Below are positions 19,374 to 25,821 of a DNA stretch of 36,100 bases, piece after piece. The stretch's first letter is position 1. Every line of letters starts with the position of its first letter. This stretch comes from Bacteroidales bacterium. GTDB taxonomy: Bacteria; Bacteroidota; Bacteroidia; Bacteroidales; FEN-979. The position numbers and the translations under genes are program-made. The stretch is from positions 1 through 36,100 of the forward strand of contig JACZJJ010000162.1 in NCBI GenBank assembly GCA_014860625.1. The letters run 5' to 3'. The notes beneath the pieces were generated by a model. It saw nothing but the letters and a program-made list of their open reading frames with translations, was not told the DNA's origin and ran no database searches.

Positions 19374-20441
19374 TTGAAAAGAACCAACAGAGTACCCACG
19401 ATATTACTGTTTTCGTTGATCATCTTCATTCTCTCAGGATGCAAGAAAGATTCGCAAACAGTCACGCCGACTCCCCCTTTGGAATTTGAAAATCTTGATT
19501 TTCCCGGTATCATGATGACACTTTCAGCCATCAGTTATATTGATGGTGACTCGATTCCTTCAGTTATCAGAGATTCTATTGATACCCTGCTTAAGGATCC
19601 TTCGCTGGCAACCGGTGGTCAATGGAAACGCGTATGGGGTCCGGGAATATCAGGCATCAAATCGAACATGGTCTATGTAGCCATGATGAAAACCCCTCAA
19701 TTTCCGGTCTATGCGGTTGTTATCCGTGGAACAAATATGGCTTCTCTCCCTGATGTGATTCAGGATGTGAATGTTTTCTCTCTCGTCCCGTTTACGTATG
19801 GGGAGGCAGGAGATATGGTTGCAAAAGGAGGCATGGATGGATTGGATTCACTTCTGATAGCGAAGGACGGTGACACCGGTAAAACGCTGGAAGAATATTT
19901 GACTTCACTCTCCCACAGTCAAAAAATGCCCTTATTTGTCACAGGTCACAGCCAGGGTGGCGGACTGGCACCCCTGATGGCCTACTGGCTGGTAACCAAT
20001 GATAGCCTGAAAAATAAATTTCTGTTCAGTACATTTGCATTTGCTGGTCCGAGTGTGACAAATGCGAGTTTCAACGGTCATTTCCGAAATGCCCTCTCCG
20101 CGGTTAACGGTTCGTTCCATATGCTGGTCAACTCATTGGATGTTATCCCCTATCTCTGGGCTGATTTGAAAGGGATTACGGAAAAAAATATTCCGGTTTA
20201 TGTTCCCCACGATTACAAGCTAGCGCTAGAGGTTGCTGATTCCGTATTATCGTTACTCAATATCAAGTACGATTCTGTAACCACTTCTCAATACATTGGC
20301 TTTATCCCAATCACCGAGACAGGCGCTGGAGGCATCTCCCCCTCCGATTCCACCAAATGGTACGATCACTGGGTTGCCGTTGAGCACAACCACAATAACT
20401 ATCTGAAGTTATTGGGTGTGAAGCCGTTGAATGGGAACTAG
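19374..20441 (+). CDS. Lipoprotein with class 3 lipase-like alpha/beta-hydrolase domain
   Basis: Predicted lipid-anchored esterase or lipase. I choose the TTG at 19374 because the upstream TTG at 19347 overlaps the -7 promoter box and no ATG is in frame. From this start the signal peptide RTNRVPTILLFSLIIFILSGC ends in lipobox LSGC with Cys23 as the lipidated residue. The hydrolase domain has VYAVVIRGTN (the oxyanion region of Lipase_3 proteins) and the nucleophile elbow GHSQGG with Ser193. DVIPYLW supplies a plausible catalytic Asp, and the His is likely in the C-terminal DHW or VEHNHN region. Substrate unknown. It converges on the PorE-like gene with only repeats between. Confidence 0.75.
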   Translation: MKRTNRVPTILLFSLIIFILSGCKKDSQTVTPTPPLEFENLDFPGIMMTLSAISYIDGDSIPSVIRDSIDTLLKDPSLATGGQWKRVWGPGISGIKSNMVYVAMMKTPQFPVYAVVIRGTNMASLPDVIQDVNVFSLVPFTYGEAGDMVAKGGMDGLDSLLIAKDGDTGKTLEEYLTSLSHSQKMPLFVTGHSQGGGLAPLMAYWLVTNDSLKNKFLFSTFAFAGPSVTNASFNGHFRNALSAVNGSFHMLVNSLDVIPYLWADLKGITEKNIPVYVPHDYKLALEVADSVLSLLNIKYDSVTTSQYIGFIPITETGAGGISPSDSTKWYDHWVAVEHNHNNYLKLLGVKPLNGN

Positions 20442-20500
20442 ATGCTGGATGCTGGATGCAGGATTTTCTGTGCCCTGTGCCCTGTGCCCTGTGCCCTGTG
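20442..20500. repeat. Two adjacent 7-bp minisatellites in a convergent gap
   Basis: Right after the lipase stop, the words GATGCTG/GATGCAG form about three units of a 7-bp repeat. From 20469 the unit CCCTGTG is repeated about four to five times. Together they fill the gap up to the PorE-like gene's stop at 20502. No terminator-like hairpin was seen. Confidence 0.85.
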
Positions 20501-20501
20501 C

Positions 20502-22499
20502 TTACTTGCCGACAATCCTGAACTCTGTCCGGCGGTTGTTGGCGCGGCCTTGGTCGGTATCATTGGTATCGATGGGTTTGGAGAATCCGAAACCTGCGTA
20601 AGTCATTCGGTTTTGAACAATGCCATGACCAACCAGGTAATCCACTACGGCTTTAGCCCGGTTCTTTGAAAGTTCAAGATTGTGCTCTTCGGATCCCCGG
20701 ATATCTGTGTGTCCGCTGATCTCGATTTTCAGTGAGGGATTGTTGCGAAGAAGCCCCAGAAGCTTTTCAAGTTCGCTGAAGGATTCGGGCTTCAACTCAA
20801 ATTTATCGGTATCAAAAAAGATGTTTCTCAGCACCACGGTCTCCCCTACTTTAATGGGTTGGAGAGGAATGTTTTTCAGGAACGGCTTCGCCTGCTCGCG
20901 GATGCCGGAGAGCGAGAAGTTATCGGAGTAGAAGAGATATCCTTCGCGGGATACATTGAGGGCATAGTTCCTGTCTGTGGGCAAACAAACGAGGAAGGAG
21001 CCGTCAATCGGGTCAGATGTAGCCTGAACGGCAATCTGATTTCTGAGAAGATCAGACAACTCGAAATGCGCCTGCAGCCTGTTCCCAGTCTCCTTGTCGT
21101 ATACAATCCCTTTCATATATGTGACCGGATTTGGCCGGGCCTCTTCATACAAAGGGAAAGAGTAGATATCCTGCCGCCCTTTCCCGCCGAATTTGTCTGA
21201 GGAGATGTAGGCGACGTTTCCGGATGAGTTTACAATCAGGGTAATTTCATCGGCATAGGTATTGATCGGAAAGCCAAGGTTGACAGGCTTACCCCACGAC
21301 CCGTCGAGCTCTTTTCGGGTATAAAACAGATCCAGTCCCCCCATCCCCTGATGTCCGTTCGATGCAAAATAGAGGGTCTGGTCGTCGGAGTGAATAAAAG
21401 GATTCTGTTCTTCTTTCGGTGTATTGACCGAGTCGCCAAGATTTACAGGATGGGTCCAGTCACCGTTGGGGAGTAGCTCTGATTTCCAGATATCGCTGCT
21501 CCCTTTGCCACCTCCCCGCTTGCTGGCGAAATAGAGGGTTCGCCCGTCGGAAGAAAAGGAGGGCTGAGAATCCCAGGTCTCGGAGTTGACTGTGGGGCCA
21601 AGGTTCCGCGGTATGGACCAGCGGTCTCCCATCTTCCACGACCAGTAGATATCACAGCTTCCGAATCCATCCGGACGCTGGCAGGCTGCAAAAAACAACA
21701 ACTGTCCGTCGGGGGAGATGGATATCGCCCCTTCGTTGCCGCGGGTGTTGATTGGTGGTCCGAGATTTTGTGCTTTCAACCATGTGGTATCTTCAATAAG
21801 GAATGAGCGGTAGAAGTCCTCTTCGATGGCATCGGAGCCATTTGGAACAATCATGCCGGTAGGAAGCCGGCGGGTAAAAAACAGTGTTTGCTTGTCGGAT
21901 GAAAGGGCGTTGATGTACTCGTCGTGAATGGTGTTGATACTGTCTCCCAGATTTTTGGGCTCGAACGCAACCGGATGAGTCATCATCTGCAGGCCGTAAT
22001 CACACCGAAGGATATTCTCTTCCGTTTGCCACCTCCGGTTTGTGGGACCTTTGTTGTAAGAGAGGTATTTCTCATAATCGCGCTTTGCTTCTGCATAGCG
22101 TCCCGTTATCAGCTTCAGGTTTCCAAGAACCACATACAAGCTGTAATCCATGTCAGGAAGAAGCGTTACTGCTTTGTCGTAGTTGGCAATCGCTCCTTCA
22201 ATATCACGCTGTTCTGCGGCCATATCACCCTTGAGTCCGTAAGCTTCAGCAAAGTTGCCATCTTCCTCAATCGCTTTATTCACCAGTTCAAGAGCCTGCT
22301 TGTATTCGCGCAGTTGGTAGCGCTCGTTAGCCTGGAGAAAAAGTTTCTGTGCTTTTCGTGAAGTCGTCGAGAGGTTGTTCTGATTTTGGGCTTCTGACCG
22401 TTGACCCATGGCCAGGGACCAGTGACCGGTAACCGGTGACTGGGCAAAGGAGAAAAGAGATAAAAAAAATACCAGGATGACCTTAGGGGTATATTTCAT
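20502..22499 (-). CDS. PorE-like envelope protein: TPR, PD40 propeller, regulatory-like and OmpA domains
   Basis: Likely a peptidoglycan-binding outer-membrane-associated protein. The architecture matches PorE of the T9SS (about 670 residues), but Bacteroidota have several paralogues, so no symbol is given. Signal peptide about 1-20 (VILVFFLSLFSFAQ). TPR repeats run at about 45-150 (AYGLKGDMAAEQRDIEGAIANY). PD40/WD40-like blades lie at about 200-430, with repeated NLGxxxN and LYFASxGxxGxGxxDL words. A carboxypeptidase-regulatory-like domain covers about 445-520. The OmpA peptidoglycan-binding domain is at about 545-665 with FFDTDKFELKPES and ISGHTDIRGSEEHNLELSKNRAKAV. Residues 21-37 (SPVTGHWSLAMGQRSEA) come from a repeat placed directly after the signal cleavage site. 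Last gene of the ffh-folD-queE run. Confidence 0.85.
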   Translation of the reverse strand: MKYTPKVILVFFLSLFSFAQSPVTGHWSLAMGQRSEAQNQNNLSTTSRKAQKLFLQANERYQLREYKQALELVNKAIEEDGNFAEAYGLKGDMAAEQRDIEGAIANYDKAVTLLPDMDYSLYVVLGNLKLITGRYAEAKRDYEKYLSYNKGPTNRRWQTEENILRCDYGLQMMTHPVAFEPKNLGDSINTIHDEYINALSSDKQTLFFTRRLPTGMIVPNGSDAIEEDFYRSFLIEDTTWLKAQNLGPPINTRGNEGAISISPDGQLLFFAACQRPDGFGSCDIYWSWKMGDRWSIPRNLGPTVNSETWDSQPSFSSDGRTLYFASKRGGGKGSSDIWKSELLPNGDWTHPVNLGDSVNTPKEEQNPFIHSDDQTLYFASNGHQGMGGLDLFYTRKELDGSWGKPVNLGFPINTYADEITLIVNSSGNVAYISSDKFGGKGRQDIYSFPLYEEARPNPVTYMKGIVYDKETGNRLQAHFELSDLLRNQIAVQATSDPIDGSFLVCLPTDRNYALNVSREGYLFYSDNFSLSGIREQAKPFLKNIPLQPIKVGETVVLRNIFFDTDKFELKPESFSELEKLLGLLRNNPSLKIEISGHTDIRGSEEHNLELSKNRAKAVVDYLVGHGIVQNRMTYAGFGFSKPIDTNDTDQGRANNRRTEFRIVGK
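22389..22439 (-). repeat. Repeat insertion after the signal peptide of the PorE-like protein
   Basis: The minus strand reads degenerate copies of an approximately 8-bp word (GGTCACTG, GGTCCCTG, GGTCAACG), immediately after the codons for the predicted signal cleavage site. The frame stays open and adds about 17 residues. The repeats are degenerate, so the call is moderate. Confidence 0.55.
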
Positions 22500-22532
22500 G
22501 GCGTAGATTCAATCGCAGTTTGGGATGTAAAG

Positions 22533-23315
22533 TTAGGGTATTCCAATATACTTATGAGCCTGCAGGGAGAGCTTCCAGACGGGATGATCCAGAATATACC
22601 GGATGATTCGGGGCAGCATCTCTTCCCGGCGGCTCCATTCGGGCTGAAGAAAAAGATGAGCGTCAGGATTCATTTTTTCGGCCTGCTCTTCGGCCCACGT
22701 AAAGTCCGTCTCCTCATGAATGATCACTTTCAGTTCGTGACTGAGGGTATAGAACTCTTCCCTGGGTGACCACTCTTTTTTGGGAGAGAGGCAGATCCAG
22801 TCCCAGGAGCCGGATAATGGCCGGGAGCCGGAGGTTTCGAGGAAAGTTCGGATGCCGGATGCCGGATGGCTGGATGACTGGATCACTGGATCACTGTATG
22901 ACTGGATCACTGGATCACTGGATGACCCCTCCACAACCCTCCCGTGAAGGGGAAGCAGCAGGTCACCTTTAGAGGATTTAGGGGTTTTGTCCTGTCCCCT
23001 GTGCTCTGGGCCCTGAGCCTTTAGCCGCTCACACAGATAATCGAGGTTGTACAGAAGCGGTTCTCCTCCTGTGATGATCACTGCCCTTGTGCCGGACTGG
23101 AAGGCTCGCTCAATCACCAGATCTGTTTGAACGGGCGGAAACAGTTTGGCGTTCCACGACTCTTTGATATCGCACCAGGAACATCCCACATCGCAGCCAC
23201 CAATACGGATAAACCAGGCAGCCTCACCGGTATGATAGCCCTCTCCCTGGAGGGAGTAGAACTCCTCCATGACGGGAAGCAGTCGGCCGGAATTCAACAG
23301 GTCAGATTGGTTCAT
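22533..23315 (-). CDS. queE: 7-carboxy-7-deazaguanine synthase (QueE), with composite repeat insertion
   Basis: Radical SAM enzyme of queuosine/7-deazapurine synthesis. I place the start at ATG 23313-23315 (MNQSDLLNSGRL). The frame is open further upstream, but that part runs through a palindromic repeat and into folD. Motifs: EEFYSLQGEGYHTG, the QueE cluster motif C41-x3-C45-x2-C48, and TGGEPLLYN. The end region has FLETSGSRPLSGSWDWICLSPKK and YLDHP-like LDHPVWKLSLQAHKYIGIP. At 260 residues it is about 50 longer than usual Bacteroidota QueE. The excess lies between LKAQG and IRTFLETSG and is entirely repeat-derived (22857-23012). The core is intact, so activity is plausible if the loop is tolerated. 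Confidence 0.9.
   Translation of the reverse strand: MNQSDLLNSGRLLPVMEEFYSLQGEGYHTGEAAWFIRIGGCDVGCSWCDIKESWNAKLFPPVQTDLVIERAFQSGTRAVIITGGEPLLYNLDYLCERLKAQGPEHRGQDKTPKSSKGDLLLPLHGRVVEGSSSDPVIQSYSDPVIQSSSHPASGIRTFLETSGSRPLSGSWDWICLSPKKEWSPREEFYTLSHELKVIIHEETDFTWAEEQAEKMNPDAHLFLQPEWSRREEMLPRIIRYILDHPVWKLSLQAHKYIGIP
22857..23012. repeat. Composite insertion of four repeat types inside queE
   Basis: On the plus strand the block contains an 8-bp array (22864-22927: eight units of GGAT[G/C]ACT type). Next come CCCTCCACAACCCTCCCGTG (a dispersed-repeat-like block), a copy of the TTTAGAGGATTTAGGGG element (about 22968-22984), and CCTGTCCCCTGTG words related to the array at 20469. In the queE frame it is fully open and encodes about 51 residues with SDPVIQS repeats. 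Confidence 0.9.
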
Positions 23316-23328
23316 AATTGAAATGTCA

Positions 23329-23418
23329 ACCCCTAAATCCCCTAAAGGGGACTTACTCCTCCCTTTGGGAGGATTAGAATGCGAAGCAGAGTAAGTCCCC
23401 TTTAGGGGATTTAGGGGT
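23329..23418. repeat. 90-bp element with 30-bp perfect inverted repeats
   Basis: The arm at 23329-23358 (ACCCCTAAATCCCC... to ...ACTTACTC) is the exact reverse complement of the arm at 23389-23418. The 30-base spacer has its own hairpin, CTCCC-TTT-GGGAG (23359-23371). Partial copies of the arm occur at 17622-17639 and inside queE. No transposase is present; it behaves like a REP/MITE-type element. It lies between folD and queE and supplies the folD stop codon. Confidence 0.92.
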
Positions 23419-24289
23419 ACATTTTTTTTCTTGCCTTGAGCGTGTTCTGCAGCAACGACACAATCGTCATCGGCCCAACTCCTCCTGGAACAGGCGTGAT
23501 GTAGCTGCATTTTCCTGCAACCTTGTCAAAATCAACATCACCCGTAAGGCGGAAACCCGATTTCTTTGATTCGTCGGGAATACGATGTACCCCAACGTCA
23601 ATGACAACTGCGCCATTTTTCACCATATCGTCTGTTACAGCGTGTTGTTTCCCCATGGCAACTATCAGGATATCGGCTTCACGGGTTATTTTTGGAATGT
23701 CGTGGGTAAAACTGTGACAGAGAGTTACAGTGCAGTTTCCCGGGGAGGCTTTGCGTGAAAGAAGGATGCTGATGGGTGTTCCGACAATATGACTGCGACC
23801 AAGAACCACGCAATGCTTGCCATCGGTCTCCACCCGGTAACGGTCAAGAAGTGTCATGATCCCCATCGGGGTTGCCGGAAGGAAGCAGGGCAATCCAAGC
23901 ATCATTTTTCCGAGATTCACCGGATGAAAGCCGTCGATATCCTTTTCAGGACTGATCCGTTCAATGATTTTCTGCTCGTCAATATGTTTGGGCAGAGGTA
24001 ACTGGACGATAAAACCATCAACATCGGGATCAAGGTTGAGAAAGTCTACCACCTCAAGCAGTTCATGCTCGCTAATTGTTTCAGAATAGCGGTAGATGGA
24101 GGAGGTAATCCCAACATCGTGGCTGTTTTTCTCTTTTGAGGCTACATATGTCTGACTGGCCGGATCCTCTCCCACCAGAACGGCTACCAGATGAGGAGCC
24201 CGTTCTCCGTTATCTATCATGGCCGCAACCTCTTTGGCGATCTCGGCTTTGATCTTTGAAGCCAGCTCTTTACCATCAAGTAATATCAT
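23411..24289 (-). CDS. folD: Bifunctional methylenetetrahydrofolate dehydrogenase/cyclohydrolase (FolD)
   Basis: Interconverts 5,10-methylene-THF and 10-formyl-THF with NADP. Motifs: VGEDPASQTYVASKEKN with the catalytic YxxxK (YVASK), GFIVQLPLPKHID, PEKDIDGFHPVN, the Rossmann segment VVLGRSHIVGTPI, and the C-terminal ITPVPGGVGPMTIVSLLQNT. Length 292 is normal. The last codons (KKMYP) and the TAG stop come from the edge of the inverted-repeat element, so the natural end has been replaced or trimmed by it. It lies 40 bases after ffh. Confidence 0.96.
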   Translation of the reverse strand: MILLDGKELASKIKAEIAKEVAAMIDNGERAPHLVAVLVGEDPASQTYVASKEKNSHDVGITSSIYRYSETISEHELLEVVDFLNLDPDVDGFIVQLPLPKHIDEQKIIERISPEKDIDGFHPVNLGKMMLGLPCFLPATPMGIMTLLDRYRVETDGKHCVVLGRSHIVGTPISILLSRKASPGNCTVTLCHSFTHDIPKITREADILIVAMGKQHAVTDDMVKNGAVVIDVGVHRIPDESKKSGFRLTGDVDFDKVAGKCSYITPVPGGVGPMTIVSLLQNTLKARKKMYP

Positions 24290-24304
24290 ACTTTATGTTG
24301 TTTT

Positions 24305-24324
24305 GGACGGGGCATGCCCCGTCC
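24305..24324. repeat. 20-bp perfect palindrome between ffh and folD
   Basis: GGACGGGGCATGCCCCGTCC is its own reverse complement. It sits in the 40-base gap after the ffh stop. It has no loop and no following T tract on the minus strand, so a terminator role is uncertain; similar GGGGCATGCCCC words are found as dispersed repeats in other genomes. Confidence 0.7.
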
Positions 24325-24329
24325 TTACT

Positions 24330-25664
24330 CTAATTTTTCTTCATGTTCCTCATCATCTGCGCCATGTTCCGGCCCTTGCCGGTGGTCATCATGCGCATCA
24401 TCTTCCGGGTGTCTTCAAACTGTTTCAACAACCTGTTGACATCCTGGATGGTAGAACCTGCTCCTTCAGCGATTCTTTTCCTGCGGCTTCCGTTCATCAC
24501 CGATGGGTCAGAACGCTCGAGCGGCGTCATTGAATAGATGATCGCTTCTATTCCCTTGAAGGCATTGTCGTCGATATCAAGGTTGCGGATTGCCTTTCCC
24601 ATGCCGGGGATCATGCCCATCAGGTCTTTCACATTCCCCATCTTTTTGATCTGTTTGATCTGTGAGAGGAAATCATTGAAATCAAATTGGTTTTTCGCAA
24701 TTTTCTTCTGAAGCTGTTTTGCTTCCTCTTCGTCATATTGCTCCTGAGCCTTTTCAACAAGCGAAACGATGTCGCCCATCCCGAGAATCCTGTCTGCCAT
24801 CCTGGAGGGATAGAAGATATCGATGGCATCCATCTTCTCTCCGATCCCGACAAATTTGATCGGTTTATTCACCACTGACTTAATGCTGAGTGCGGCACCA
24901 CCGCGTGTATCTCCGTCAAGTTTCGTAAGTACAACACCATTGAAATCGAGCAGATCGTTGAATGCTTTGGCAGTATTAACGGCATCCTGACCTGTCATGG
25001 CATCCACCACGAAGAGTGTCTCCTGCGGATTGACGGTTTGCTTTATGGAGGCAATCTCTTTCATCATCTCCTCATCGATCGCCAATCGTCCGGCTGTATC
25101 AACAATCACCATCTGGTATCCGAACTCCCTGGCGTACTTCACCGCATTTTTCGCAATCTTTACCGGTTCTTTGCTCCCCTCCTCGGTGAAAACCTGCACG
25201 CCGATCTGCTCACCCAGCACCTTCAGCTGATCGATGGCGGCCGGACGGTAAACGTCGCCTGCCACCAGCAGAACCTTCTTGTTTTTTTTGGTTTTCAGAT
25301 AGTTGGCAAGTTTTGCAGAAAAGGTTGTCTTCCCGGAGCCCTGCAATCCGGCAATCAATATGATGGCCGGGTCGCCTTTCATGTTGATTTCCGACTGCTC
25401 TCCTCCCATCAGCTCCGCCAGCTCGTCGTGAACGATCTTCACCATTAACTGTCCGGGAGAGACTGATGTCAGCACATTCTGACCGAGTGCTTTTTCTTTG
25501 ATCTCATCCGTAACCTGCTTGGCAATTTTATAGCTGACGTCGGCATCCAGAAGCGCTTTCCTCACATCTTTCAATGTTTCGGCTACATTGATTTCTGTAA
25601 TGTGTCCATGCCCTTTAAGGACCTTGAACGCCTTCTCCAGTTTATCACTTAATCCTTCAAACAT
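24330..25664 (-). CDS. ffh: Signal recognition particle GTPase Ffh (SRP54)
   Basis: Binds signal sequences at the ribosome with SRP RNA and delivers them to FtsY. The N domain covers about 1-90. The G domain has P-loop GLQGSGKTTFSAKLA, DVYRPAAIDQLK, IVDTAGR and the specificity motif LTKLDGDTRGG. The methionine-rich M domain at the end has MGMIPGMGK, the RNA-binding SRRKRIAEGAGSTIQDVNRLLKQF, and MMRMMTTGKGRNMAQMMRNMKKN. Length 444 is normal. It heads a minus-strand run ffh-folD-queE-PorE-like gene. Confidence 0.97.
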   Translation of the reverse strand: MFEGLSDKLEKAFKVLKGHGHITEINVAETLKDVRKALLDADVSYKIAKQVTDEIKEKALGQNVLTSVSPGQLMVKIVHDELAELMGGEQSEINMKGDPAIILIAGLQGSGKTTFSAKLANYLKTKKNKKVLLVAGDVYRPAAIDQLKVLGEQIGVQVFTEEGSKEPVKIAKNAVKYAREFGYQMVIVDTAGRLAIDEEMMKEIASIKQTVNPQETLFVVDAMTGQDAVNTAKAFNDLLDFNGVVLTKLDGDTRGGAALSIKSVVNKPIKFVGIGEKMDAIDIFYPSRMADRILGMGDIVSLVEKAQEQYDEEEAKQLQKKIAKNQFDFNDFLSQIKQIKKMGNVKDLMGMIPGMGKAIRNLDIDDNAFKGIEAIIYSMTPLERSDPSVMNGSRRKRIAEGAGSTIQDVNRLLKQFEDTRKMMRMMTTGKGRNMAQMMRNMKKN

Positions 25665-25696
25665 AATATATTTTCTAGCTATATTTTAAAGAAGCG

Positions 25697-25704
25697 CAAA
25701 GGTA
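25697..25704 (-). promoter_or_regulatory. Candidate -7 box for ffh
   Basis: The minus strand reads TACCTTTG, an exact TAnnTTTG match, 32 bases before the ffh ATG. The -33 element is weak. Confidence 0.45.
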
Positions 25705-25772
25705 CAAATTCTTGAGGAGAAGAAATTCTCAAGATTTTATCGATTTTTTCGCTGCATAATTACAATTCTTTG

Positions 25773-25780
25773 TAAGTTTG
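25773..25780 (+). promoter_or_regulatory. Candidate -7 box for the T9SS cargo gene
   Basis: TAAGTTTG matches TAnnTTTG and lies 41 bases before the ATG at 25822, divergent from the ffh promoter. A TTC rather than TTG lies near -33. Confidence 0.4.
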
Positions 25781-25821
25781 TAGTTGGATACGTATTAATT
25801 ATTCACTAAAAATTGTTCAAC

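Noticed and set aside
23316-23510. A 65-codon N-terminal extension of queE starting at 23510
   Set aside because: It reads through the 30-bp inverted repeat and into folD; the ATG at 23315 starts at the normal QueE N-terminus.
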